Source: Plazaster borealis (lineage: Eukaryota > Echinodermata > Asteroidea > Forcipulatida > Labidiasteridae). From it: 64,000 bases of DNA. Under the pieces are notes generated by a model. That model ran no database searches and was not told where the DNA came from. It saw only the letters and a program-made list of their open reading frames with translations. The stretch lies in the NCBI GenBank assembly GCA_021014325.1, contig CM037470.1, forward strand, positions 1,302,001 to 1,366,000. The letters are read 5' to 3'. Every line of letters begins with the position of its first letter. Position 1 is the stretch's first letter. The translations under genes and the position numbers were made by a program. Of the stretch, positions 43,801 to 54,053 are shown in pieces.

Positions 43801-45330
43801 CATAGTGCAGGCTAGCACAGTCATCATTCAAAACCACTGTGGATGATATTGAATGGTCAGACAGTAGGAGGGTTGACTGTGTACTGTGTAAATGCACATC
43901 ATAGTGCAGGCTAGCACAGTCATCGTTCAACATCACAGTGGATGATATTGAATGGTCAGACAGTAGGAGGGTTGACTGTGTACCGTGTAAATTATGCACA
44001 TGATATCATAGTGCAGGCTAGCACAGTCATCGTTCAAAACCACTGTGGATGATATTTAATGGTCAGACAGTAGGAGGGTTGACTGTGTACTGTGTAAATG
44101 CACATGATATCATAGTGCAGGCTAGCACAGTCATTGTTCAAAATCACAATGGATGATATTGAATGGTCAGACGATATAATTTATGGACTATTTTTGTTTT
44201 TTCTCTCATCCACTTTGCAGTCTTGAGTACCTGTACCTCGGGGGCAACCAGCTGACAAGTATCCCAGTAGAAATCGGTCTCCTGCAACGTCTAATGTGTC
44301 TTACCCTGTGTGATAACCGCATCGAGACAGTCCCAGCCGAACTAATCAACCTCCGTCATCTTAAGTCACTCAGTCTCCACAACAATCGCATCACCACCCT
44401 GCCGCCCCAGATCATCTCCCTGGGGGAACTGTGCGAGCTGAGTTTGCGCGGAAACCCGTTGGTGGTACGCTTTGTGCGTGACTTGACGTGGAAGCCACCT
44501 ACGCTCTTGGAGCTGTCAGGGCGTACTGTTAAGAACCGAGGGATTCCTTATACAGCAGAAGACCTGCCTTCAAGTTTGATTGAGTACCTCAAGTCAGCAA
44601 GACATTGTTTGAATCCCAAATGCTCAGGTATGGAAGACATTTCTTTAAACTTCAATTTCTTAAAAAAAATGTTTTGGTTTTACCCTAAACTGTGTGTATT
44701 GCACTGTATACTCAGTACTTTCCTGAGTTCTGTGAGAAAAACAAATCCACAGGATATTACTCGGGTGGGATTCGAACCCACGACCTTTGCCATTCTAGAA
44801 CAGATGTCTTACCACTAGATCACCAAGTTTGCCCGATAATTCTCTGTTTTTGCAGAGGGTACTGCACTAGTTCTCCAAAGCAAATTTTACTTCTTAAAAT
44901 TTTTTTTTTAAAAACATAAGAACATGGAAACATTACAAATGAAAATTAAGGTTTTCAATTTAAGAATCAATTTTAAGAATAAAATCTGAAATTAAAAGTA
45001 AATTACGTTTATTAGACATCAATGGAAAAAAAGACCATGAGTTTGAAGATGTCAAGTGGACAATTTAAGTAATTTTTGTGGTCCCCATTCTCAATCAGTT
45101 TTACTTTTATTCAACCCACAGGTGTTTATTTCAGCTCTCACGTCGAGCACATCAAATTTGTGGATTTCTGCGGTAAATTCCGACTGCCACTACTGCAGTA
45201 TCTGTGCTCACCGAACTGCTCATCAGGCAGTGGCTACAGCAGCAGCAACTACACCAGCAGCAGCGACACCGAGTCAGAAGACGAGGGGATGGTGCCTTCC
45301 AATAAGATGAAGAAAGTGCTGTTAGGATGA
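40856..45330 (+). CDS. LRRC58: Leucine-rich repeat-containing protein 58 (three coding exons)
   Basis: Coding exons 40856-41355, 44221-44627 and 45122-45330 join in phase across GT-AG borders to 371 codons plus stop, the length I recall for human LRRC58. About nine leucine-rich repeats run from roughly residue 45 to 250 (for example VVELDISNNSISEIPEEI, LEYLYLGGNQLTSIPVEI, LKSLSLHNNRITTLPPQI). They are followed by LCELSLRGNPLVVRFVRDL. After the LRRs a Cys-containing C-terminal module reads CLNPKC, then GVYFSSHVEHIKFVDFCGKF and RLPLLQYLCSPNC, a Ser/Glu-rich tail and a terminal KKVLLG. This module is diagnostic of LRRC58. The ATG at 40856 is the first after in-frame stops. A second ATG at 40877 (MAHRRGD) is an alternative. 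No signal peptide or transmembrane segment is seen, so the protein is probably cytosolic. Confidence 0.95.
41524..41584. repeat. Hairpin in LRRC58 intron 1
   Basis: gcaataatcgtaaaccctac, atcctcccgac|gttcgggaggat and then agggttacgattatcgca form a stem of about 28 pairs with a minimal loop. No family members seen elsewhere in the window. Confidence 0.65.
42618..42775. repeat. Family E repeat, inverted copy in LRRC58 intron 1
   Basis: Inverse of family E: cttggccttggtacctcctt, ggaagtgcccttttcaaaat and aagatgaaattccaggcctg. Confidence 0.5.
42776..42896. repeat. 18-bp minisatellite
   Basis: About six units of tgcacatggttcgtccat with g/a alternation (ggttc or gattc). Because the unit is a multiple of three, the minus strand stays open and yields an AMDEPC/AMDESC repeat ORF, which is an artefact. 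Confidence 0.85.
43318..43470. repeat. Family E repeat, inverted copy in LRRC58 intron 1
   Basis: gcctccgttgcccctggtca, ttgccttggagtaccttgat, tagaggtgccctttatttta and aaatgccttggtgcccttgc are the inverse of family E blocks. Confidence 0.45.
43577..44180. repeat. Minisatellite, about 100-110-bp unit, next to LRRC58 exon 2
   Basis: Units start gcaggctagcacag at 43698, 43807, 43906, 44013 and 44117 (spacing 109, 99, 107, 104) and contain aaaccacagtggatgatatt and cagtaggagggttgactgtg. The last unit ends about 45 bases before the exon 2 acceptor. A single related monomer occurs at about 15525-15585. Confidence 0.85.
44755..44835 (-). mobile_element. tRNA-derived SINE head in LRRC58 intron 2
   Basis: Minus strand: ttggtgatctagtggtaaga (A-box-like), gtcgtgggttcgaatcccac (B box), then ccgagtaatatcctgtgg. 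Same head and tail as at 20040-20100. Acceptor arms do not pair. Confidence 0.5.
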
Positions 45331-45492
45331 GCAGCGCCATTCTCTGATGGTCGCTTCTCTCCTCCACGCTATGCATGACCTCCTTCGACAACCCTCCCTG
45401 AGAAAAAAACGCTCGGTGAACAATTTTTGTATGATACATTTACTGTGTCAAATGTGCAATGAAATTTGATATAGTTAATGCTTTCTGATCTG

Positions 45493-45690
45493 GGCCCAAA
45501 ATCATAGAGCTGCTTAGCACAAAAAAGTAGCTCCGCACAACAAAATTATGCTTAAACAGAATAAGGTTACCATTCAAAATATCATGTCACATGCACCATT
45601 GCTGCCTGGTATCCTGCTAAGTTTTGCTAAGCACAAAGTTTGTAAGCGAAAAATTGTATGCTTTTAAAAGCAGCTCTATTAAATGGGCCC
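45493..45690. mobile_element. Family B palindromic element, LRRC58 3' flank
   Basis: Left end gggcccaaaatcatagagct, right end cagctctattaaatgggccc. Interior agaataaggttaccattcaa. Confidence 0.65.
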
Positions 45691-46247
45691 TGTTTGCACA
45701 CATTTTTTTTTCAGCATAGTTGCTTCATCCTTCAAAACTAGACAGCCATTTCTATTTATTTATAAATTGACCAATAGGTTTAATTTTAAACTAGTATTGA
45801 ATCGAGTGGGGGGGGGGGGGGTCAATAGAAAATGTGAAATTAACAGCAACAACTGCCTATTGTGGGGATCCAAGCATGACACTTTGTTCTTTTAGGGGAA
45901 GGGAGTTTTGTTCTCTTGAAAATGGCACCTCTATAAGGGAAATATACATTTTGAGTGGAACATTTCACAGGACACAGAGTCAAGGACTAAGAGCATGGTT
46001 GCAGGCCTGACATTCTTAAAGAGGAAGGGAAATTACCAATTCAATTTTGTGATGTACTCATTTTCCAATAGATAGAGTCATCGTGTGAGTGGGGAAAAAT
46101 TAGAAGCCTCTAACCTCACGTTAAAATGGTGTAAATTGCCATTGCCATTGTATTCTATACAACTTGACAAGTCCAACATTGTATTTTCTGTACAAAGTAA
46201 AGAGTATTTGTGATCTTATTATGAAGAATCATGAGTGGAGATTTTTT

Positions 46248-46614
46248 TTAAAGGAACATTACAGAATTGGTTTTTGCTAACCAAACAGTTAAGCACTTTA
46301 TATAATCCACCATATACATAAACTGACAAACCTGTAGAAGTTTGAGATCGATGATCGGCCATCTGGGTCACGAGAAAATAGTGAAAAACGGATTATACAT
46401 TTGCATGTGTTATACAATGCATGAATAAAACGCTCATGAGTGATAAACTCCAATCGGAAATTAGTTTTATTTATTTCTCATCAAATATGGCATTTCAGAC
46501 AGAAATATTTCTAGGGATGTTTTCTACTATCATCATCATTAAACCGTGTAAGTTTTATGTAAATCTGTGATCTTTAAGAAAATTTTAATTACCAGTTCTG
46601 TAACGTTCCTTTAA
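46248..46614. mobile_element. Family A-prime element, near-identical to the copy at 9000
   Basis: Ends aaaggaacattacagaattg and cagttctgtaacgttccttt. It differs from the 9000 copy by a handful of substitutions, a 3-base insertion (gatgatcgg) and small end changes, suggesting recent mobility of this subfamily. Confidence 0.75.
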
Positions 46615-46632
46615 GAGATAAATTTAATAAAG

Positions 46633-47360
46633 TGCCAACAAGTTTTGTTTCAGTTTTCATTTTATATAAACTACATTATTTACATCAAATTTTATCTTGA
46701 ACCAAACATTAATCTATCTATTGTTTCTCTTATTTTGAACAAATTGTTTTTCTACTAAGGCATAAAAATAAAAAATTGTTGATCGTTCTTTTTTGATGGG
46801 AAGTGGGGTAGGGAGGGCGTTTTTGTTTTTTTGTTTTGACATGGCAAAATATGAAATAAAGAATAAGATATCATCATAATCACTATAAAACAAAGGGTTT
46901 GTGTGATTTTGATGTTTTCAATTGTTTTGTTAAACCCTTTCAAATCCTAGATGACATTTTCTGTAAACATTTTCAAAAAACTAAAACGCAGCCTAAGTAA
47001 ATATTTGAAGAATTTTTCTTGTTTTGCGAACATGAATAATCTTTCTTCAATCATCTGTTTCCGACCTATGGATTTTGAAAAAATATCAGCAAAACAAAAA
47101 TCTGGGAGCCAAGTTTGACTGAAAAGATTATTAAAAATACTGGTTTTTTTGATAATAAAAAAAAAAAAAAAAAAAATTGGGGTCAGGGGGGTTTTGTAGG
47201 GTTGGGCGGGGACGATCAACAATTTTATTTTTCTATGTGGCCTAATAGTAGTCCCTGATACTTTACATATTTAAAAAGTATTGGTCTGGTTCCATGTTTA
47301 CTGCTAATGATAACTTGTGAAGTTTCTTATTGCACAATGGAGCCAGACTGTTTATTGCTA
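46633..47360. other. Intergenic, no gene recognised
   Basis: AT-rich sequence with an A run near 47158-47178 and the near-inverse pair atcgttctt..gatgggaagtgg / gttgggcggggacgatcaac around 46780 and 47200. That pair may mark an approximately 440-bp palindromic element (aaaattgttgatcgttc and gatcaacaatttt ends). Confidence 0.35.
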
Positions 47361-47361
47361 A

Positions 47362-47560
47362 CCTGGTCCCAACTTCATAAAGCTGTTTAAGCAGAAAATT
47401 CTAAGAAAATTTCTTTGCTAAGCAAGAAATGAGTGGGGGACCAGTCGTATCAATGGTAACTGCATGGTATTTTAGCTGGTAACCTATTTTTGCGAAGCAA
47501 GCGTTTTCTGTGCTTAGCAAGTTTTTGTGCTTATATGCTTTTTGAAATTGGGCCCTGTTG
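47362..47560. mobile_element. Family B palindromic element
   Basis: Left end tggtcccaacttcataaagc, right end gctttttgaaattgggccct. Interior tagctggtaacctatttttg. Confidence 0.6.
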
Positions 47561-47884
47561 TGGGGAGCATTTTCGAAACAATGGTTTGAGCTTTGACACT
47601 GGCTTAGGCTCTATCAGCCATTTTGAAATCATGTACATTCTGCATGGAACTCCAGAAAGGTAGACAAAGCCAATAGTAAAGCCAGTGGCAAAGCCAAAGC
47701 TGCAGCCTGAGTTTCGAAAAGGCCTTTGGTTTTCCTGCATTTTTGATGCAAAATAAACTTATCTACATTATAAGAGGTATCTATTCAGTTTGATTAATTT
47801 ATAGTTTATTGCAGATGTGTTTGTTGGCATTTGGATGAAAATCCTTTGAAACCCTTACAGACTAAGCAGCAAGGTTTTAGGCAG

Positions 47885-48055
47885 GATTTGGTAAACTAAA
47901 AGGGTGTCCAAATTTGCTGGTAATTTAAAAACTGGGTGTCCAAATTGTTCACTTACAATACATTTACATGTAAATGACAGATACAACAGGGTGTCCAAAT
48001 TTAAAACAGGCTGTCCACAGTCCAAAAGACACCGGCCAAAAGACACCCGGACACC
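47885..48055. repeat. Family F repeat, stand-alone copy
   Basis: gggtgtccaaatttgctggt, aaactgggtgtccaaattgt, acatttacatgtaaatgaca, then aaaagacacccggacacccc. Inverse of the insert inside the family E copy at 14906. Confidence 0.5.
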
Positions 48056-48342
48056 CCTATGTTTTGTCTTAAGTGCACAGAACAAAGAAATGTCCACAGA
48101 GTGTATGCAACACAGAGCTGTGCGTGTAGCCACTGCCAGTGTTTTGTTTTTAATTGTTAAACAAAATGTGATGTTGCAACTTGTAATCACCAATGAAGTG
48201 CAAGACCCTTACATTTGAATAATGTTGACAAAACCCCCCCAAAGTAACATATTGACTAATAAAGTGGGTCCAAAGGACAAGCTAGTCCTGCTGGCAAGTT
48301 CACCGAGAGAGGTCAAGGACAAATTATGCATTTAGCTCTACT

Positions 48343-48465
48343 TTAGGCCATGTCTGAATTGGCGACTGTGGCTAAGGATGTTGCTATGGGTGTCCTAGAT
48401 GCTTCAACGCATGTTCACTTGACGATCAAGCCGTAGCCGTAGCCACTAATTCAAACACAACTTTG
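48343..48465. repeat. Family M repeat
   Basis: ggccatgtctgaattggcga, ttgctatgggtgtcctagat and caagccgtagccgtagccac. Confidence 0.5.
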
Positions 48466-48765
48466 GGACCAATCAAAGTTCTTTGTGAAAAGTGTGCAAC
48501 AAGGTGAAGACTAGGTACATGTACATGGGGGCCATAGCATCCATGTGTGTTTAACCCAAGGCGTATTTCATAGACTACCTCTTTAACCTGTGAAGTATTT
48601 ATCAGAGTATTTACACAAGCTAGAAATTACCAAACGAAACCGTTAATTTTAAAGGTGCAACAAGGTGAAGACTTGCCAAACGAAACCGTTAATTTTAAGG
48701 AAAATGGGTAAATGTGCGCCATGGTTTCCATTTGTGTGTAACTTGAGGTGTAATCTCTACCTCTT

Positions 48766-49043
48766 TAAAGGCACAGTACACGTTTCGTAAGTAACGTAGT
48801 TTTAGAGAAAGAGGTAATTTCTCACTAAAATATTAAAAGACTTCAGGCCTGGAGCCTTTCTCAGGCATCAGAAAGCACACAAATTTGTACAACAAGGGTG
48901 TTTTTTTCTTTCATCATTTACTTGCAACTTCAATGACCAATTGAGCCTAAATTTTCACAGGCTTGTTATTTCATGCATATGTTGGGATACACCAAGTGAG
49001 AATACTGGTCTTTGACAATTACCAAACGTGTCCACTGCCTTTA
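48766..49043. mobile_element. Family A element with a deleted left part
   Basis: Left end aaaggcacagtacacgtttc continues directly into gtaacgtagttttagagaaa, skipping about 90 bases present in other copies. The right part is complete, ending accaaacgtgtccactgcct. Around it (48590-49200) the phrase acctgtgaagtttttatcac with acacaagctagaaattac repeats three times, a separate local duplication. Confidence 0.65.
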
Positions 49044-49955
49044 ACCTGTGAAGTTTTTATCACAGTATTTACACAAGCTAGAAATTACGAAACCGTTAAT
49101 TTGATGCAACAAAGTGAAGACTAGGTACATGGGGGGCCACTGAATGCATTTCCACAGACTCTACCTCTTCAACCTGTGACGTTTTTATCAGTATTTACAC
49201 AAGCTATAAATTACCAAACAAAATTGTTAATATTAATTTAAAAAAATTGTAACTTGATATAATGTACCAATTGACCATAATTTTGACCTCATGAGGCTGC
49301 TTTCATCAGGGTCTCTCTTATTTTAATTGCTGGTATGTATTTCTTGCATCAATGACGAAATACATAATAATAATATGAAAAAAAAAAAAAATACTGTATT
49401 TGTTTACTTGTTTCTTATCATGTGAAATTGGTCCACATAATTATGCCCTCACGCAGTCAGGAATACAATGAGTTGGAGTGTAGTTAAGATTGCATTTTCT
49501 ACAGCACATTGAAACTGATTAAGAAAAAATAAAAATACAAGATATGTCCGAGGGAAAACAGGTGTTCAATTTTTGTATATTTGAAGTTAATTGATTGTTT
49601 ATGCAAGTGTGAACAGAATATACATAATTCATTTAAATTGCATGGTCCGATTTTTGCCGAGATAATATTTTTGAAATAATTCTTTTCTCTGGGTGAATTT
49701 TGACAGACACTTCTGTTTCAAAACAAAAGCATACACAACTGTTGATAATGCAATGGACAATGTACAAAATACATGTAACATGCAAGATTGTTTGAACATG
49801 GCTGAAGGACACCAGATATTGTCGGTATCCTGACAATAATTAATATAAAATAATATAAACTATTTTGAGAAAGGATTTCCTTTCATCCAAAAACATTTGA
49901 ATCTGCGATACGATTCATACATGAACCGTTTCTCAGATTTTTGAGGGCTGGTGTC
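49044..49955. other. Intergenic, no gene recognised
   Basis: Contains the third member of the local acacaagctagaaattac duplication (to about 49215), an A run at about 49378 and an otherwise unremarkable AT-rich stretch. Confidence 0.3.
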
Positions 49956-49959
49956 CGTC

Positions 49960-50220
49960 ACCTCGCGAAACGAGGACAGTTTCAACGTTCCTATGAATAT
50001 ATCGTGACAGTTTTGTTGCCGTTTTCTCAGCAAGAAGACACTGCATTCAGCTGAAGCTTTCACTGTCGCCTCACTAAACGAGTTCAACGCTCTTGTGAAT
50101 ATACCGTGGCAGTTCGTTGCTGTTTTCTCAGCAAGTAGACACTGTATTCAGCTGTAACTTTCACATGTGACTTTTATTGTATCATTCTTTATAATGTTGT
50201 CTACAAATAAGCATTAGGTT
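49960..50220. repeat. Family L repeat with an internal duplication
   Basis: The unit 'gttcctatgaatatatcgtg ... acactgcattcagctgaagc' occurs twice in a row (from about 49985 and from 50087). It shares the tttctcagcaagtagacact and cagctgtaactttcac blocks with 5555-5760. Confidence 0.5.
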
Positions 50221-50355
50221 GACAAAAACCAATGGTGTGTGCCAAGACTCTTGTTGTACAGTGCCACATTGTCATCAATCATAAATCACATTATTAACAC
50301 AAAAACAGTCAAAGGTGATTCATTGGGAACAGGAAAGGTAAGGTTGCTAACCTTA

Positions 50356-50782
50356 AAGGTATTATACAGGATTGGTAAGGCTAAAAAACATCATTGTTTA
50401 ATTTTAGTCTGAAAGCTCACTGATTATGATGTTTATACTAGAACCATTTTTTTCTGTGAAATATTTTCCTCTGAATTGAAGTTATATTCGAGAGAACTGT
50501 ATCTGAAAACCTAAAAAAAACAATGCAAAAGCTGATTTCAGTTGTTACATAAAAAATTCTGCAAGAATAATATGCAATTGGAATACACAATCTGAGAAAC
50601 GTTTCTGACAGAAACGCTTCTCAGATTCAATTTTGTTTGGATAAAAACTGATATCTTTTTCCATAAGCACATTACTTCAAAGTGAAATGTTTCTCAAAAT
50701 GCTTTATACTATCTAGGAACTAAGGAAGTTTATATTGCCATTAATTTTATGAGTAATTCTCAAACGTATACAGACCCTTTAA
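50356..50782. mobile_element. Family A-related element (ggtattatacaggattgg ends)
   Basis: Left end aaaggtattatacaggattg, right end ctcaaacgtatacagaccct. Interior tttagtctgaaagctcactg and ttacttcaaagtgaaatgtt. A second copy starts at 63818 and runs off the window. Confidence 0.6.
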
Positions 50783-51510
50783 ACCTACTCATTGTGAATC
50801 AGATCCCATGATCCCAAGAAACTTCTCAGCGAAACTCCCCCAAAAATAATATACTCTTCCAGCCAGGAAACCAAAACCACACTTGTAGCCTTTGAGGGTT
50901 ACTCCAGCTGTTTGCTAAAACCTTGTACAGATACAAGACCATTCTATATAAACATTGGCTGATGTAAGTTATCAGTGATGTCTGCTGACCTACGTGTATA
51001 CACATAATTCTTGCACGCACATAGTTTAGGCACTCAATATTGAAATATTTATAATAAGGAAAGGTCAACTCGGGGGCACTGCAGTAGGTTGAATTTAAGT
51101 TCAATGTTTACTGGCTTTTCAAAGAGAAATTTGTTGACAATATTTTCTTTGGTTGGTTTCATCTGTTTTCTGTCTATCATCCTAGTCCTTTTATTGTTGG
51201 AAAATATGAGTGACAGTATTGCTGTTTAGGAAACACAACAAACAAATTTGATGGCATTATCATGGTAGTCGTTTTTTAATGTTGATAAACGTGACCAATC
51301 CCACCCTAAACCCAACGGTTATCAAGTGGCCCATAGAAAATAAAAGGTTTCTCTTTTTGAAATAAACAAGAAAATATTCAGTGCTTGATTTGCATTTGAA
51401 TTTTGGAAATAAAAGACTACAGTAGGAAGAATATCATGCCTGTATAATGTGATAATCATATTGAAAGTAAACCAAAAGGTCATAATAAAGGAATGTGCAC
51501 TTTGTAAGTA
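50783..51510. other. Intergenic, no gene recognised
   Basis: No repeat family or conserved reading frame seen. The short minus-strand ORFs here have no recognisable motif. Confidence 0.3.
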
Positions 51511-51707
51511 TGCCCAGGCCCTAATTTCGAAGAGCTGCTTAAGCAGCAAATAGTGCTTAGCAATTTTCCGCTAGCAAAATAAGCACGATACCAGTCAGAG
51601 ATTGTACATGTGAAATGGTTATTTTGGCCGGTTACCTTATTCTGGTAAGCATAATTTTGTTGTGCTTAGCTATGTTTTATGCTTAAGCAGCTCTATGACA
51701 TTAGGCC
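51511..51707. mobile_element. Family B palindromic element
   Basis: Left end ggccctaatttcgaagagct, right end agctctatgacattaggccc. Directly followed by a family M copy. Confidence 0.6.
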
Positions 51708-51835
51708 CATGTCTGATTTAGCAGCTGTGGCTACGGCTACGACTTGATCCTCATGTGAACAAGCGTTGAAGCATAGGATGTCCATAGCAAAACTTTAGCA
51801 ACAGCCGTAGCCGTAGCCACCAATTTGGACACAGT
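51706..51835. repeat. Family M repeat
   Basis: gcagctgtggctacggctac and gccgtagccgtagccaccaa are inverted ends. Between them sits aacaagcgttgaagcatagg. Confidence 0.5.
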
Positions 51836-51919
51836 CCAAGTTTAGTAACAAACAAAAAAAAACTTAAAAATTCATCACCTTGCAATAGAAAGTCTAATTA
51901 CAACAAAACACATACAGAG

Positions 51920-52281
51920 TTAAAGGGGCACATTGCCTTCAAATCTCTGAAAATTTTGCTGTTTGGAATTGCTCCTTTTCCTTTTCAAGAGTTGGTCTAG
52001 CACAAAACCACCAACAGTGTTTTGTAATTGTAAGAAATGATTTTAAAAAACACACAAATTTGCCTTTTAAAATACATCCAGCAGAACATTCATTGTACGG
52101 TCCACTATTTCATGGAGTCAAAAATTTGGTTCTACAAAATAGGGGACTATGTTCTGTCATGAAATTACAACGAAACATGTTTCATCATTTTCTACTTATA
52201 AATATCTTTCCACCCATCATTTCAAAACAAATTCATTGTATAGCCCAAAGCGCCCAATCCGAAGGTAACGTGCCCCTTTAA
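51920..52281. mobile_element. Palindromic element with aaaggggcac / gtgcccctttaa ends
   Basis: Ends ttaaaggggcacattgcctt and gaaggtaacgtgccccttta are inverted. The length (about 360 bp) and aaag/cttt termini are like family A, but the interior (ctccttttccttttcaagag) is different. Second most common type by ends only, one copy here. Confidence 0.6.
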
Positions 52282-52597
52282 GAGAGTTGACAAACACAAC
52301 TGCCTTGTTCGCACTTTCATGACTGACAAAAACAAACCATTTATCATATTAGGGTAAATAAGAAACTTTTTTTTATCAAAACAAAGTGAAAAAGTGGCAG
52401 CCAGATTCAGTAAACTTTTTTCATACAGAGATTTGAAAACTCTTTTTAGAATCTTCCAAGAACTAAAAATCTTCATCAAATTCTTTTAAATACACCAAGT
52501 TGTTGATTAATTAAGGACAGTTTTTCTGACTGATATTTAATTATTTATTAATTCATGATGTGAAGCAAAGGACTCTCAGAAAAGCAAACCTAATCAC

Positions 52598-52806
52598 TGT
52601 ACTAGCCAAGAAACCCATGGAGAGAAGACGAAAAGGAAGTTTCAGTTTTAGATGTGGGAGGGGAAAAAACCCCAGAGAATTAGTCCAGGGAAAACCCACG
52701 CAATCAGGTACGGCCTGAAAACCCAATCCACATAGTACCCCCGGCAGGATTCGAACCAGGGTCCCAGAAAGGTGAGGAAAGATACCACTACGCCCACCTG
52801 ACCGCC
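52598..52806 (-). mobile_element. SINE family G copy
   Basis: Minus strand: ggtcaggtgggcgtagtgg, accctggttcgaatcctgcc (B box), then ggttttcaggccgtacctga, gggttttccctggactaatt and atctaaaactgaaacttcc. Confidence 0.6.
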
Positions 52807-53095
52807 AAATTGTCACATGATGTTTTCATCCAATTTTGGATTAACTTTGCAAACACTAAAAAAAAAGTACTTATTACTTTAAACATTGTACTTTCAATAA
52901 AAACAGTAACATAATAATGGAATTTAAAGCCAGCTTTGAAATTATACAAAATAAACTTTTGTTTTTGACATCGGATTTAATTTGATCCCACCTGTTGATC
53001 CCTCCTGATAACCACGGAAAACCTAAAAACCTCAAGTTACTGTAGTTAGTAAACTTGCTGGTACAACCATCCATGAATAAAACTCATTTGGGAAA

Positions 53096-53399
53096 GGTGT
53101 TGGCTCTAAGAAGAGCTGGTTTGGTCTCGACGTTTCAAACAGTATACTCTGCTCATCTTCAGGAGAATGCTGGACAGCGGATGATGCTGAGGTTTAAGTA
53201 GAGCTAGAGGGATGCACATTTGGATTGGAAGAATCCAAGCTATTCTTGACCAGTATTGCGTGGGAGTTGGCTGCTGCTAGCATCCCTTCCAGCCCGACTT
53301 AAACCCCAGCAACATCAGAAGTCCAGCATTCTCCTGAAGACGAACAGACAGTACTGTTCGAAATGGCGAGACCACACCAGCTCTTCTCAGAGCCAACAT
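53096..53399. mobile_element. Foldback element, about 120-bp arms
   Basis: Left arm from gtgttggctctaagaagagc through tgctcatcttcaggagaatg to gtttaagtagagctagaggg. Right arm is its inverse (gacttaaaccccagcaacat, cattctcctgaagacgaac, cagctcttctcagagccaac). Loop about 53217-53278. Downstream of NKAPD1. Confidence 0.75.
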
Positions 53400-54053
53400 C
53401 TCTCCTAAAAGAGTTTCATAAGTACAGTCTCCTTATAAAGAGCACTAATACAAAGAGGTTCTGTTTATAAAGAGTACATTCTGAAGTCCCGAATCTCATT
53501 TCTGCTTTGTGTTTCTTTGTTTTGCTGTCCTCTTATAACAACGTTCCTGTTATAAAGAGGTAATTTGGCCAGTCTCAGCGATCTTGTTATAACGAGAGTC
53601 GACTGTACAGTTTTTTCTTATGATCCACACCATACAAAGCTTCAAACATTACTCTCGAATTACTGCCTGTTTAGTTTTGCAATCTTCCCTTATCACAGTG
53701 ACCCAGTTGTGAGACCGTTTATGAATGCCTGCGGCCATTTTGTTACGCCGTGTTTTCAAGTGTGTATTGCAAAACGATATCACAACTTGCCATACAGACA
53801 ATTTCCCCGTAACTGTTTCAGTACTATCCAGCAGGACAGGGTAATAGTTTGCTTGTCGTTTGACAAGTCCCCCGTCTTTTACTACATGTAATAGTCCATA
53901 ATTAAACAAAATTAAGGAATCTGGAATCAGGAAGAGCATTCACTTCCTCCTATCGAGTTTTTCTTTCTATACTAGCTCTATTTTCTTCTTTCCCTTTCGT
54001 CTCATCCACAGGGCGTTCACAGAAGGAAACTTGAATGACTCCAGGAACATTGC
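53400..54053. other. NKAPD1 3' flank
   Basis: Contains a taaagag-rich stretch (53430-53600: cttataaagagcac, ttataaagagtaca, tataacaacgttcctgttat, cttgttataacgagagtcga), which looks like a decayed repeat. No confident poly(A) signal for NKAPD1 on the minus strand. Confidence 0.3.

Larger units (their letters stand above)
45331..46632 (+). other. LRRC58 3' flank with repeats
   Basis: Begins with the likely 3' UTR. A family B element lies at 45493-45690 and a family A-prime element at 46248-46614. The first AATAAA outside repeats is at about 46626, directly after that element, so the transcript may end there. No further gene is seen. A G run is at about 45808. Confidence 0.35.
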
